From Branchinecta lynchi (Eukaryota; Arthropoda; Branchiopoda; Anostraca; Branchinectidae), in contig JAKZAP010000012.1 of the NCBI GenBank assembly GCA_023053575.1, positions 10,726,230 through 10,790,229 on the forward strand: DNA of 64,000 nucleotides, given 5' to 3'. Numbering within the stretch: the stretch's first letter is position 1; each line of letters opens with the position of its first letter. The notes beneath the pieces are model-generated. The model saw only the letters and a program-made list of their open reading frames with translations, searched no databases and had not been told where the DNA came from. Of this stretch, positions 31,481 through 43,904 are shown piece by piece. A program made the translations under genes and the position numbers.

Positions 31481-32727
31481 TTTTTGGGATCCCAAAACGT
31501 AAGTGGCGGGATACCTATGACATCGCAAAAAAATGTCCGTCTGTCTGTGAGCACGATATCTCTCGAAGGGAATCATATATTCTGATGAAACTTGGTGTGA
31601 GGATTCATTGGGTCAAGGGTAAGGTCAGTTCGTAGATGGGCTCCGTAGCTCTACGTTTAGGGGTGGGGGAGGGGGTTTAAATTAAGGGGCAACTGAAATA
31701 TTTAACAGATAATGTGATAATCGATTATGGGGTAGAAGACATGCTGAACATGATGGTGAAAACCATTTTGTCATCGGACAAGTATTTCGCCCGGAATCCG
31801 GCCAAAACAGGAAAGTTTGTTAAAAATAAAGGTTTTATTTGAAGTTGATTGGATATTCGATTCAGGGGTAAGAAGACATGCTGAACACTATGGTGTAAAC
31901 CATTTTTTCGTCGGACAAGTAGTTAGCTCAGAATCCGGCCAAAACCGGAAACTCTGCTAAAAGTAAAAGTTTTGTTTGAAGTTGATTAGAAGTTCGATTT
32001 AGGGGTAGGAAGACATGATGTTCAAGACTGTGCAAACCATTTTTTCGCCAGACAAGTAGTTCGCCCAGAATCCGGCCAAAACCGGAAAGCTTGTTAAAAG
32101 TAAAAGTTTCATTTGGAGTTGATTAGATTTTCGATTTAGGGGTAAGAAGACACGCTGAACACTTATGTGAAAACAATTTTCTACCCGGACAGGTAGTTCG
32201 CCCGGAATCCGTTCAAAACCAGAAAATAATTAAAAGTTAAAGTTTTATTTGTGGCTGATTAGATATCCGATTTAGAGGTAAGAAGAGATGCTGAATCCGT
32301 GTATGACAATCATTTTTTACCCGGACATATAGTTTGACGGGAATCCGGCTGGAGCCGGAAAATTTGTTATAAGTTAAATTTGTATTTGAAGTTGGTTAGA
32401 TGTTCAGTATTGGAGAAAGAAGATATGCTGATTCCGTTCTTGAGCTTTCTTTTTTCGTCGGACAAGTAGACCGAAACCGGGAAATTGGCAGAACTGGCAG
32501 GAAGTTTTCGTCAAAACAGATAGGACTTATAGGGGTAAACACACATGCTGAATCAATGTCTGAATTGGCTTTCGCAGAAGATTAGCTCTTTGGCCTTAAT
32601 CTGTTTCTGAATTTTAATTGTAAAAATGTTCAAAGAGTCTGCCGAAGACTCGATCTGGCTAAGACAAGAGGACTAAATTAAGTCCTAGTGAACTTTTGGG
32701 ATCCCATCGAAACCTTTGGTCTTGTTC
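31481..32727 (+). mobile_element. Internal-tandem-repeat element (family A), copy 4, both ends present
   Basis: Left end TTTTTGGGATCCCAAAACG; right end GGGATCCCATCGAAACC then TTTGGTCTTGTT. The left unique part holds GTCCGTCTGTCTGTG, AAACTTGGTGTGAGGATTC and GGGGTGGGGGAGGGGG. About six 135-bp units follow, each with a CCGGAATCCGG-type palindrome and ATGCTGAACAC. At 1247 bp it is the longest copy with both ends. There is no coding region and no obvious target duplication. Confidence 0.7.
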
Positions 32728-33637
32728 ATCCAGATGCTAAAAGCCCTAGTACTATTCACCCACTGCATTACTACAAAAAATGCAGACGATTTCGTCCTGC
32801 AATATAAGCTCATTCCCAAGTTCCATCCTCCCCTACAAAAATTAGCAAAGGGGAAAAACAAAAGAACTGTTGGCGAGATAGCCCACAGTTGTAAATCATA
32901 TTTACAATGTGTCATACAAACGAAAAAAGAAAGTGCAGACCCTAAAAAAAACCCAAAAAACACTTCATACTACCAGGAATTTAACTACTTTTTGATGCTC
33001 ATCCGAAGGTCACAAATGTGCAATGTTCTACATCAACTGACAAATTACAAGACCGATATATTCGCATAAAAAAATCCATTTGCAACGAAGAATTTAAGCC
33101 CACAAAAAGTAGCATTAGTGGTTTCGCTCCACTATACTTAGCATTTTAATTTTTGCCAGATGGTATGGCGCTTCATTTCCTCAGCAACCAATCATAGCGC
33201 TAGCCGGTCGTACGAAAACTCAAACAGCAAATTTGGTAGAAAAGTAGTGAAGCTTTGCAGTATAATTTTACTAGTCATATCGTGTAAAGGTAATAACAAA
33301 ATCAAATTAGTCACGTTCTTCTAACGAAGCTATATTTTTTTTATTATTGCGTGCTTGTTTAAGTTAGGGTTTTTATTTTGTATTGCTTGTCTGCGTGTGT
33401 TTTACAGCAGTTGCAGTTTTAACTCATGGTATAATTATAGGATTTGGAAGATAGTCAGACGGTCAACGTAGCGGAGAGATTATCGCCAAGGGCTGTTCTT
33501 TCTTCGGGTTTTACCTAGTAACCTTGAAGTCTAGGCCATCTCCTTTTAAAGGCAAAGGGGACCTTACAAAAACAAACCGTTAAAGTTGGACTAAAAAGGC
33601 AGCTAATTTTTACACATGATATTTGAATACACTTAGC
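32728..33637 (+). other. Unassigned stretch containing a lysine-rich 117-aa ORF
   Basis: The ORF at 32716-33069 begins inside the right end of the family A element and continues beyond it. It has a lysine-rich middle (KKESADPKKNPKN) and no family I recognise. It may be a fragment of a transposon protein or chance. The rest is AT-rich with no other signal. Confidence 0.15.
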
Positions 33638-33835
33638 CAGGCCCGTATCCAGGATTTTTTTCGGGGGGGGGGGGGGTTGCCTTTCGGTTTTTGTTCTGCC
33701 TGTGGGTCGGACAAAGAAGTACAAAAAAGACATATATCAGAAGGAAAAGCCTATAAAAATGATTATTTTTCTATGTTTCGGGAGGGGGGGGGGGTCAACC
33801 CCCTAACCCCCCCTCCCGCCCTGGATACGACCTTG
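33638..33835 (+). mobile_element. Poly-G hAT MITE, copy 5
   Basis: Termini CAGGCCCGTATCCAGG and CTGGATACGACCTTG. Target duplication CACTTAGC/CACTGAGC (7 of 8; 33630-33637, 33836-33843). It has an extra 30 bp (TTTCGGTTTTTGTTCTGCC) next to the left G run, shared with no other intact copy. Confidence 0.87.
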
Positions 33836-33843
33836 CACTGAGC

Positions 33844-34523
33844 TATTTTAACTCATTTAAGGGATTTTGTATTTTTTCACCCGGGAACTAGTAATAATGT
33901 TTAGAATGTGCGCTGCTTGCACGACAACCGAGAATTCATCCAGACACGGGGAATTTGAATTTCAACAAAAGCCTGCATTTCTATGTATGACGGACCGACG
34001 TTCGGAAAAAAACTGGAGGAAGTAAACTCCTGTGATGGATGTAGGAAAGTTATGATAAGATATGTCTTTTTGTTAGAATATTTGTAGGGCTTCGTGATGC
34101 AGATCATTGGGTAGTTTTATATATATTTGTGTTTGTATGTATATATTAATACGCACATATATAAATACATATATGGATAAATATACAAATTTATTGTTTA
34201 ATCTAATTTAATAAGTATAGTCAAAATGGTCTGAAAATCAGAAACAAGGGGTTAGAGGTTCTCTATTTAGAAAATGTATACTTGCATTCCCATGGATATA
34301 ATAAATAAATAATAGTACATATGTCTTAGCCTATAAGCGTGGACTTAACAGCCGCAGAAAGTTTGTTTACGAAATGAAATTTACACATTTAAATATATAT
34401 TATATTTTTCGAAATTTACACGGCAATACACCGTCCCGAGAGCACGATGTAAATAGCCCGCAGCATTCAAATTTCCTAATGAATAAAACAACTATCCCCT
34501 ATTTAAATTACAAGTCACATAGA
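33844..34523. other. AT-rich gene-free stretch
   Basis: TATA-type low-complexity sequence (34120-34180). No supported gene or element terminus. Confidence 0.35.
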
Positions 34524-35258
34524 TATTCCAGACTCCTTGAACATTTTTACTATTAAGATTTAGAAACAGAAGAAGGCCAATGGCTAATCTGAGAAAACCG
34601 AGTTCAGATATTGATTCAGCATGTGTATTTTTACCCCTAGGCTATACGTCATATCTACTTTCCTGCCTTACTTCCGCCAGATCTCGGGTTTCGACTGGAT
34701 TCCGGGCGAACTACTTGCCGAAAAAACGAATTCAGCGTGTCTCCTTACCCCTATATCGAACATCTAAACAACTTCAGAAAAAACTTTAATTTTTAACAAA
34801 TTTTCCGTTTTCAGCCGGATTCCAGGCGAACTACATGTCAGGAAGGAAAACGATTGTCAAAAGCGGATTCAGCATGTCTTCTTACCCCTAAATCGGACAT
34901 CTAATCAACTTCAGGTAAAACTTTTACTTTTAGAAAATTTTAACTACTTGTCCGGCGAAAAAATTGTTTTCATATTCATGTTCAGCATGTTTTATTACCC
35001 CTAATTCGACTATCTCATTATCTGTTAAAAAAAATTGTTCGCTCCTTAATTTGAACTCCTTCCCCACCCCTAAATGTTGAGCTACAGAGCCCATCTACAA
35101 ACTTGACCTCTCCCTTGACCTAAAGAGTCCTCACACCAAGTATCAAAATATCTCATTCTCTTCAAGAGTTATATTTTCTGACAGACGGACAGACAGACAG
35201 ACAGACGGTCAACTTTTACAAAGTCATCGGAAGGACCTACGTTTTGGGATCCCAAAAA
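34524..35258 (-). mobile_element. Internal-tandem-repeat element (family A), copy 5
   Basis: Reverse orientation. It starts within GACTCCTTGAACATTTTTAC, lacks the GGTCTTG outer end, has about three 135-bp units, then GTTGAGCTACAGAGCCCATC, a GACAGACAGACAG tract (35182-35208) and the end GTTTTGGGATCCCAAAAAA. Truncated at one side. Confidence 0.6.
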
Positions 35259-36956
35259 ACAATATTTCAACAAAATATATCTCACGGAGTTTGGCAAGTC
35301 TATATTTATAATTATTTATTTGTTTTTTATTTTTAAGAAGCTAGAAGATTGTCGCTTCTGTTGGCAATCTTTTTTCCTGTCTTCGCTTTTTTATTTTTTC
35401 TATTTCTTATGTTTAAGACGATTTTCAGTCAAATAGACGTAAAACAAATCTGTCATCATCATTTTTGTATCCTTGATGTTTTAAGACTTGGGTCCGTGAG
35501 GAAGAGAAAGTGAAGCCTTATGAATAACGGTCGTTTTTTGTGCCTAGTTTAGTTTCACCAGTTTTTGTTTAAATTTCACATAGGCACGACACCTTGACTA
35601 CAAAACGCGAGGTGTATATGCGTTGTATGTATGTCTGTACGTTTTTTCTTTGTATGTTTGAAGAGAGATTAATAGGCAGTATGGATAGATACATAATCTT
35701 TCTGGTAGGATTTGAGGAGTCTGGAGACTGAAAGGGTTCTTGTATGAAAACACAAAGAGTAGTTCTTCTTTCCTCGAAAACGGTTAGCTGGAGCTTATTT
35801 CAGTATTTTTTTTCAGCGGTAAGCCCAAAATGTCAAACAGGACATTTTCGACGCTATCTATTCTAGCAGAAAAGTTACAGCACAAAACCGTTTCAGTCAT
35901 TTTTAGTACCTTACTTTACAATTTAATTATTTCAATAATATAGTAACTTTATCATCGGTTTGATCCAAATAAGATCCTAACTAAGGCAAAGAGAACATAG
36001 ATATATGTTCTTTAAAAAAGGTATACATCAATAACGTAACAAATTACAAGTTTGCTTTTCCGGTAAACTGACATTACCGCATCCTTGAGGTACCACAATT
36101 ACTCCTTGCTCGTACCGTGTACCCAGAGTCAGAAAATTGTTTCTTTTCCAGTCCTTAGTTTGACGACTCAGTTTGATCAGTTACAAATTGATCAAAGAAT
36201 CAATTTGCTTTCATTGAAGAAAACACAAATATCTTCAGTTATGAAAAAAATTGTCATTTTGTTTAATTTGTTTTGTGCAGGAACAATACTCACGGAGAAA
36301 AACGTAACATGTCACCCTACAAGTTGTACATTAAAACGCGAAAGTCGACATCCCCTAAAGTTCAGTGTGTATTTGTTAACTCTTGCGGTCGTAAAGTCAA
36401 CAAAAGACCTTCTTCGCAAAACGGAAAGTCATGTAGTTCGCCAAACGTCAACGGAAAGATACTTTAAGTATCAAAACGTGTTTAAGTTGTGCCTTTGTCC
36501 GGCAGTTGGCGATTTCCAGACTGATTTATCTACGCTCTTATAGAAGATGAAAACTATTCGGCAGTAGCTGTATCCGTCGGTTACAAATATGGTAGTATAA
36601 TCAGCTCGGTGTGTATAAATTCCTAATCAACCGCTGTCATGTACCCTAGCATTCGTGTTGCATTCCTGTTGCACGACTGGACACACTTCACGGATATGTT
36701 TTCCTTATCTGTTGTGCAGAGACGGATTCACAGATTTCTACGTTTTACGACAAAGCATATAATTATGCCGCCGCCTCCTGTCGAGTCCTACCCCCCCCCC
36801 CCCCTCCCCCCCCGTCAAGTGAGACATTTCAGCCTCCTCTAGCCGAGCCTCTAGCGTAGCACACGGAGACAAGATCTAACACTGGCGGGATCATAATTCC
36901 GAATCGCACTGAACAGAAGAGATCGGTTTATTGTTAAAGGACCCCTAACTGTTCCA
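35259..36956. other. Gene-free stretch, nothing firmly recognised
   Basis: The longest ORF (36085-36543, 152 aa) and its overlapping frame (36273-36467) have no recognisable domain. The second starts just after a plausible TGTGCAG acceptor and is lysine/serine-rich, so an unrecognised exon cannot be excluded. A long C run lies at 36790-36815. Confidence 0.25.
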
Positions 36957-37121
36957 CACTGTAATAAAATATCTTGCAGTATTTGCTACTGGGATTAATC
37001 TTGTCTCTAGATAATCTGATCTCTAATTCGGATTAATCTTATCTCAGTAGAAATAAGATTAATCCCAGTAGCAAATACTGCAGTTAACTTTAATCCTTAC
37101 TCAGAGAAACTTTTTACAGTG
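36957..37121. mobile_element. MITE with CACTGTAA termini, copy 2
   Basis: Left CACTGTAATAAAATATCTTG; right GAGAAACTTTTTACAGTG. The internal inverted blocks CAGTATTTGCTACTGGGATT and AATCCCAGTAGCAAATACTG are perfect complements. The immediate flanks (CA and CA) are not TA, so the duplication is altered here. Confidence 0.78.
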
Positions 37122-37149
37122 CAGTTCCAACATTTTAAAGTAGTTGAAT

Positions 37150-37521
37150 CAGGGGCGGATCCAGAGGGGGGGCGAGGGGGGCGATCACCCCCCCTAGACT
37201 GGCTGTAATTTTTTGTTTTTCTTTACTGCACTTACGGAAGTCTGCATTAACGCATGTTCTAACTACTGTAACTAGACTCTAAAATCTTTTTACAAGTGGA
37301 GCCAGGAGCTTGAATTTTTCTTGTAAACAGTTGTCAGTTGATCAAGTACAGTTTTTACCATTATTGTAATATATGAAAACCACATTTTCGTTAAATAAGA
37401 GACCGACAGGGACACTTAAAAACGCGAAAAAATCAGCCTTGTGGCCGACAAAAAGGACACTACCTCCACTCTTTTCGGTAAGAATCGCCCCCCCTAGAAC
37501 GGAAGGCTGGATCCGCCCCTG
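37150..37521 (+). mobile_element. hAT element with CAGGGGCGGATCCAG termini
   Basis: Termini CAGGGGCGGATCCAG and CTGGATCCGCCCCTG are exact inverted repeats. The 8-bp duplication AGTTGAAT is perfect (37142-37149, 37522-37529). The terminus is of a type common in animal hAT elements. At 372 bp with no transposase it is non-autonomous. It shares the GGATCCAG(G) and poly-G style with the abundant CGTATCCAGG MITE, so the two may be mobilised by related transposases. Confidence 0.93.
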
Positions 37522-37549
37522 AGTTGAATACTTCAAACTAGGATCTGCT

Positions 37550-37640
37550 TTCACCAAATTACCCACGGCTTTGGCTGTTTTAAGCTTTTTTCAGGCACGT
37601 TGACTTCGAGCAAAAACAGAGGAAAATTTACATTAATATT
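37550..37640 (+). repeat. Dispersed repeat family F, fragment
   Basis: Matches ACGGCTTTGGCTGTTTTAAG, CACGTTGACTTCGAGC and AAAAACAGAGG in the order seen at 54830-54890. Confidence 0.4.
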
Positions 37641-38397
37641 TCACAAACTGTTAGGGCCGGGCCCTGATGATGACGACAAACTTATCATCCATAGTATATA
37701 TGACATAAGCGGAGAAAAAAAAGACAAAAAAAGATACAAATAATGTAAAAATTATGTTAGTAGGCTATTAAATATGTAAATTAAACAAAAAGAAAAAAAA
37801 ATACCAATAATAATATTTTGGACTTCGATGTCAAATTATGTAATTATGAAATAATTATATTAGTGTTAATCATGTAAAATCGATGCAATATTAGTGATTC
37901 AGTTGATGCAAATTCGTGTAAAAAAAAAAGGAAAAAAGGATCAGTCGGGTCTAGAAAACTTTTCTTAGATGGAAAATGGAAAAATGTGTCTCTTCTTGTG
38001 ATTCCAGCGTTGAACAAAAACTGCAGTATATCAGCGTCGTAATTGCGCCAATTTCTTGATCCCGAGTGTATTTCGCTAACTTGCAGAAGCTTTTGTTTGT
38101 GTCCGAATCCTATCCAAAGCCCCAATCTTTTTAAAAAGGTTACCTCAAGGACGCCCCGAAAGTCCTATGGACCTTTCGTTAATCACACCTCTTGTTATTA
38201 GTGAAAGGAAAAAGTTGGTATTTCTAATCCATTTGGACAGCTTTTTAGCGTATTGTAGGCGCCCAGAATACTTTGTTCTGATAAGGTGGTATAAGAACTC
38301 TTAATGACCAAAGGATGTGGCGACGCAAGATGTTATTAATATGAACATTCTCTGGCACTGGACATAGAAGGGTCAGGAAACACAACATAAAAAAAAA
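37641..38397. other. AT-rich gene-free stretch
   Basis: A-rich low-complexity sequence, no supported feature. Confidence 0.35.
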
Positions 38398-38705
38398 AAT
38401 ATGTCGCTTCTCTAATCTGGAAAGAGATGTGGCGCGAGGCAGGAAGCCAATGTGAAGGAATTAGAAAGAAACTGTAAAAAAAAAACCAGTCGCTCTCTGG
38501 AAATGGACAGAGTCTGAGCGACACAAGTTGAGGTGATTTAATGTTACTGTAAAAAAAAAAAAAATCTGTCTTAGGAATGTGACAGATCATGACCCATTTG
38601 TCTGTGAAGGGATTATGGAGAAAGTGCAAACACTCATGTCGCTTCCCTGGAATCCGAATGAGTCTGGGCGATTTAACTTGAGGCCGTTCAATGCTACTGT
38701 AAAAT
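38398..38705 (-). repeat. Three diverged units of a roughly 110-bp minisatellite
   Basis: Each unit carries TGTCGCTT or AGTCGCTC, a CTGGAA(A/T) segment, GAGTCTGAGCGA-like sequence, a TTGAGG(T/C) segment and ends in TTACTGTAAAAAA. Poly-A lengths differ between units. Phenylalanine-rich ORFs on the minus strand are artefacts of these A runs. Confidence 0.45.
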
Positions 38706-39246
38706 GTATGAAGATTTGTTTTAGAAAGAAAAAAATAGTAGGGAAGTAATGTATTAATGACATGCCTTTTTTGAGAGGCGGATTAACAAACAGAAAATAT
38801 GGAGATAATTCACAAAGTTTAATTTTTCGGAATATCAACAAAAAACAGTGAAAAAAGGAACTCGAGAATTCATTAGGCATCATCATCAAACATGGTAGGA
38901 CCACTTGAAGCTTCAATCCCTTTGCTAGTTTTTGAGCCCTTCTGTATCATAGCTTGCACCCACCAAACACCTTTTCCTTGAGTTTCCTTTATGCGTATAT
39001 AGGTTCAAAACAGGTTTTGTCCAATTACCGCAGGATGGTCTTCAATAAAAAAAAAATCTATGCTGACGTCACGCAGTCTGTCTGTCTGGCCGATCGAGAA
39101 TAGACTCGCCCTAACCCATTTCCAAATTCATCCCAACTCGTAGGCCTATATATGCAAAAAAGTTTTTTCTGCGTTATATTGCGCACGATTAAAAGACGTG
39201 TATTGGGATTTTACGATTTCCGGATGGTTGCACCAATAAGTCCTTC
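38706..39246. other. Gene-free stretch, nothing recognised
   Basis: No supported coding region or element. Confidence 0.3.
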
Positions 39247-39420
39247 AGCCCAAGCTGACTGCAAATCATATCACATGCCGCTTACGCTAAATATAACGAC
39301 GAACCTTTAATTTGCCACACGTCTTTGTGGCTTGAGCCTGGAGAGGACCCGTGCGATGACGGCCGAAATATCCCTAGAGAATCTCAGCTAACTATAAGGC
39401 TTAGGACCATCAAATATGGG
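39247..39420 (+). repeat. Hammerhead-like repeat module with inverted left arm
   Basis: Left arm AGCCCAAGCTGACTGCAAAT. The core reads CTGGAGA (39338-39344; A6 changed to G), GGACCCGTGCGATGACGGCC, then GAAA (39365-39368) and ATATCCC. The stem II loop differs (GUGCGAUGAC), but closing GG/CC pairs are kept. Ends near ATCAAATATGGG. Confidence 0.5.
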
Positions 39421-40875
39421 TAATATAAAGGTAAGGTAAAACGAAAACAGATTATCAAGCTCTTTATAAGTTAATTACTTAAATTATAAAGTCTTAACGA
39501 ATAGGGATGAGATCCGAAAGTCTAGTAACAGATCACTTATTCACTTATATAGGCGTGAAACCCCGATAAAAATGCGTTACTTCATGTTTCCGTTATCCAC
39601 AGATAATCTTTCATCGAACGAACTTATTGTTTTGGATTTGTGGTACCTCTATGTGCTTGTCGCTCCATGCTTGAAATATTTACCAACTACAAATGTAAGA
39701 GCTTGGTCACACTGGGCTCAAAAAGCTGCCTATTCGACAAACAACTCCAAATCCCTAGGGGATGTGAGATTTGATGGGCTTTGTGGCAGCTTGATGATAA
39801 TGAGAAGAATACAATTAGGGTCAATTAGGGTTCCTGTAATATAATTATACACTCTGTTTTCCTGTAATTGATCTCCTGAATTTAAAACGACAACATTCAG
39901 AATTAGTCACATCTTATTATTTTTATTTTTTCTACTTTTGCAACCCCAAAAGCCAGGAAATGAGCCCAGTATGAGCAAGCTCTAAGCCATTGCCGGAAAA
40001 TAAAATTAAAATGTCAGATTCCTGACAGCAGTCGCAACTTTTCCGAGCTTAGCATCTTTAATCCTAAAAATGCAGACCTTTGTTGAAATCCGAATTCTCC
40101 GCGCCTGGATGAATTGTGTTGCGAGAGCAACACTTTGGTTTTGTCCTCGTTTTTTTTTTTTTTTTTTTTTTTTTCCTATGACTCCGATTTCATTTTATTC
40201 CTGGTAACTGAGGAGGGTCTAACCTGTGCGGTTTTTACGGAAAGTGTGGACCTTAGGCCGGATTGATGAATATGACATTAAATTTTGGAAAGCTCCGTAG
40301 AACTCTTGCCTGGGGCCAATAAGGATGGTTTTTGCTTGTCCTCGAGCCAGAGCCTACGGTTTGCGAAGTGAAGTGGAGTTGTATAGCCTATGTCAGAGAG
40401 GACTATCTGAAGTTGTGTAGCGAACCTTTCGTTTCATCAAAAGATGTTTCTGCTTTCGAGTGGAAAGCTCCGTTCTAGCACGCAAGCAGGCAGGCACCAG
40501 TTTCAAATTGAAGATGGACTAAAATCTGTAAGTGTTAAATATATGCGGCAGTTACCCGGCCCCACAGCCAACATATCTTCTTTGACTGATAAATAGAAAA
40601 ATCTACAGAGACAAAAAAGTGGCTTTTTCCCACGGGTCCGAAAGTGCTGCCATCTATTGTTTCTGTCCATGTCTGCGACGATTTCAGCTGAGTTTATAAA
40701 TTTTTGTTTTTGCACTTTGGTTTGTGGTAGAGTAACGGTATCAGATGTGCCTCTTAAACTTTAAAAGTTCTCTCATTGCTAAAGAAACTAGAGCTTATCC
40801 TTTGCTCCTTTCTAAGTCGTGACGTTAGAAAGTTGGCCTACGGCAAAAAAGTCAACTTTTGAACTAAGACAGGTA
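39421..40875. other. Gene-free stretch with a T26 run
   Basis: T homopolymer at about 40149-40174. The ORF at 39572-39844 has no recognisable domain. GTGTTGCGAGAGCAACAC near 40119 echoes a family E end. Confidence 0.35.
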
Positions 40876-42600
40876 GACGACGGCAATCGATAGCAATTGA
40901 TGAGCTGATCAAAGTATATGTCATCCATTTTTTGGTACAAAAATTCCTTCATGAGATACACCAGTATGAAAATTTCAAAGGGGTTGACAACTTCATAGTA
41001 AGGTACATTGAAACCAAAAATAGGCGATACCAGTTATGATACATATAGGGGACTTTTTAGCAACAGTCGACTGTTAGCCCATAATCATCTTCGGTAATGA
41101 GGGGTTTGCAGCTTTTGCTAGTTGGTATACCTGTTATTTGTTTCCGGTGTATTCGATGGTAAGAACAATTTGGTTCCCAATGGTAAGATATGCAAGGGAC
41201 TTGTAAGTAATAATCAGCTGTTATGCTACAATCATCTTCTGCGATGATGGGTTTGCAGCTTTTGCTAGCTGGTGTACCCATTATTTGTTTCCTGTTAACT
41301 TAATGTATATCACGGGAGAGGGACTTGTAAGTAGGAATCGGTTCACGAGGGGCTAGGAATTTTTGCAAATGGGTGCACATTATATTCGATTTCTATAAAT
41401 CTGACGGTAAGAAAGTTTGTGTCGATGGTCTATCAATGTAACCGAGGATTAACTGTTTACACAACGGATACAAACGAAAATGTAAAGCAATGAGGTAGTT
41501 TCATAATAATTAATAGTGTCATCTATGATATTTTAATCCTGAAAAGTTACGGATAGCTTTCTATTACCAACTAGATTATATAAGATATTGTTCCAAGTTT
41601 TCATCCGTCACGATGTCTACGATTGAAAAGGATAAAGTACAACTGACTGCAAAGTCAATTTAGTCCCTTTTTCCGATATGCTTTTGTTGTGGTTAGGGCA
41701 ATCGATAGCCCTTGAAGAGCTGATCAAAATATATGCCATCCATTTTTTTGAACAAAAATCCTTCATGAGATAAACCAGTTTGAAAGTTTCAAGGGGTTGA
41801 CAACTTCAGGAGTAAGGTACACACTGAAACCAAAAATAGGCGATACCAGTTGTGAGACATGTAAGGGACTTGTAAGCAACAGTCGGCTGTAAGCAACAGT
41901 CGACTGTTAGCTCATAATCATCTTCGGCAACGAGGAGTTTGCAGCTTTTGCTAGTTGGTATACCTGTTATTTGTCTCAGGTGTATTCGATGGTAAGAACA
42001 ATTTTGTTCCCAATTGTAAGACATGCATGGGACTTGTAAGTAATAATCGGCTTTTATGCTATAATCATCTTCAGCGATGAGGGGTTTGCAACTTTTGATA
42101 GCTGGTGTATCCATTATTTGTTTCCGGTGAATTTGATGTCAATCGCGGGAGACGGACTTGTAGTTCACGAGGGGCTAGAAATTTTTGAAAATTGGTGCAC
42201 ATTGTATTCGATTTCTGTAAATATGACAGTAAGAAAGTTTGTATCGATGGTCTATCGCTATAACCTAGGATTAACTGTTTACGCAACGGGTACAAAGGAT
42301 ACGGTAATGTAAAACAATAAGGTAGTTTTGTAATAATTAATAGTGTCATCTATGGTATTTTAATCCTGAAACGTTACGGATAGCCTTCTTCCGATATTGT
42401 TTTGTTGTTGGGTTTTGATTATGTGATTATTCTTTTTAGAACATACCGTTTTAAAAGCTTCGATAAGTTGACAATTTCAGAAATAACCGACAGCGAAGAA
42501 ACAAAACCAAAGTGTTGCTCTCGCAACACTTTAGCCGGCGAAGCCGGACAAAGGTTGCCGCAACACTTCACGTTGCCCCGGCAACGTAGGTCTAGTTTTG
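40876..42600 (+). repeat. Two tandem copies of the family E repeat
   Basis: A unit of about 840 bp starts GGCAATCGATAGC (40882 and 41698). It continues with ATGCCATCCATTTTTT, CCTTCATGAGATA and GGGGTTGACAACTTCA. Internal roughly 140-bp units follow, with GACTGTTAGC and ATAATCATCTTCGG. The first copy ends in ATAGTGTCATCTATG and GTTCCAAGTTTTCATCCG. The second ends in CTCTCGCAACACTTTAGCCG and GTTGCCCCGGCAACGTAGG. Short ORFs on the minus strand repeat the same residues only because the DNA is tandem. Confidence 0.6.
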
Positions 42601-42689
42601 GGTTATCGTGCAAGCAGCTAAAATTCTGAACATTATTACTAAAATCTCGGATGAAAAGACAAAACAAAAGCTCTTAGATAGGTCAAAAT

Positions 42690-42755
42690 ATTCACTGTAT
42701 TCAGTATAAGATGTAAAAAATAAGCTGTCTTATCCGTTAAACTTTAAGTTTGATC
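42690..42755 (+). repeat. Solo family H-type right end
   Basis: TATTCAGTATAAGATG, AATAAGCTGTC and CCGTTAAACTTTAA match 20150-20205 in order. Confidence 0.35.
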
Positions 42756-43904
42756 TTTCTTTGAGATTGGTGTTATTTTCCCCAGGAAAATCATATGATC
42801 TGTTCCCTTGTGTAGCCCCAAGGGATAACCACTTCCCAAACCCGTGTACATCTGGTGCCGGTGCTAAAAGGGTGCCGGGAATAAATGGGTCTGTCCCCTC
42901 GGTGTAGCCAACTTGGATGCTTGAGGATTGGCAGCTTAACTGAAAACACCATATGGTATATTTATACCAATTGATATTTAAAATGAGTATGGTATGAATA
43001 ATTGAAGAAAGGCTAAAGTAATGGGTTCTACTGCAAATAGGGTTCTACTGCAAATAGTTGAGATTGTCTCTGGCAAAAATTATTTAGCAAAGTTTAAGTT
43101 GTCAGCTTAAGTTAAAATACGCCATTTTACGCAGGTATATGTCATGCAAGTATGAAGATTAATTATTTGTGATGTAATGCCATTCCCTTTGACAAAGTAC
43201 CAGGTGATAGCCCGAAATCTCCATCGTTCTCTTCAATATTCTTCACTTGAAAGTGTATAATATACACAGTAGTAGGCCTGGTTCGAAGTTTTCAGAATTG
43301 TTGGTGTGACTGTCCAGTCTGGCATAATTCCTAACTTTCCGAAACCTTCTCTCGCCCGAATAGGTAAAAAGCTGTTACCTGCGTCGCATCTGAGTAAGGT
43401 GTTGCTGATGTCTTATCCACTCTCAAAGATCCAAACACTTTGCTTGCTAGTTCCTTTTGTTGGCTCATCCTTCGATCTCTGACTATCATCTAACTTGAGC
43501 AATGTTAAACTTACAGCTAAATTACTGTTACTGAGTGATATATTCCCCTATTTATAGACTTTTGCTGTGATCGCGCGCTTCTCAAAGAGAACCAATCCGA
43601 ACGTCCGCTTCATGATTTTCTCGCGAGAATCGTGTACCTGCCTGGAATACGATGTCGGTTGGCAAGCAAGAAGTACTTTCTACTACGCTAGGTGGATCAG
43701 CGACTGCAAAGCGCAAGTCAGTTCGTCGGGAGGGTGATACTCTGGTATGGTGTACTCGCAGTCGCATCACTGTTGATTCTTGGTAGTTATCATGGACTGG
43801 GGACGGCAATAGCTGATGACAGGTTAAGGCAACCAACTAAACAGTTTCGTTCTCTGACCAGATCTCCAAGCTTGAAATAAACATTTGTGAACTCTTGGCG
43901 TGAT
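42756..43904. other. Gene-free stretch, nothing recognised
   Basis: Contains GGTGCCGGTGCTAAAAGGG near 42857 and overlapping short ORFs around 43582-43880 without known domains. No supported gene. Confidence 0.3.

Noticed and set aside
36085..36543. 152-aa ORF with a hydrophobic segment resembling a secreted protein
   Set aside because: The methionine before the hydrophobic stretch is internal, the protein shows no family motif, and another frame is open over the same bases.
36639..36842. Proline-rich ORF
   Set aside because: The proline stretch is the C homopolymer at 36790-36815.
41057..42349. Minus-strand ORFs with repeated SKSCKPLIAEDD-like residues, suggesting a repeat protein
   Set aside because: The residue repeats come from the roughly 140-bp DNA units of family E. 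Frames break at unit borders and no start, splice or domain context exists.
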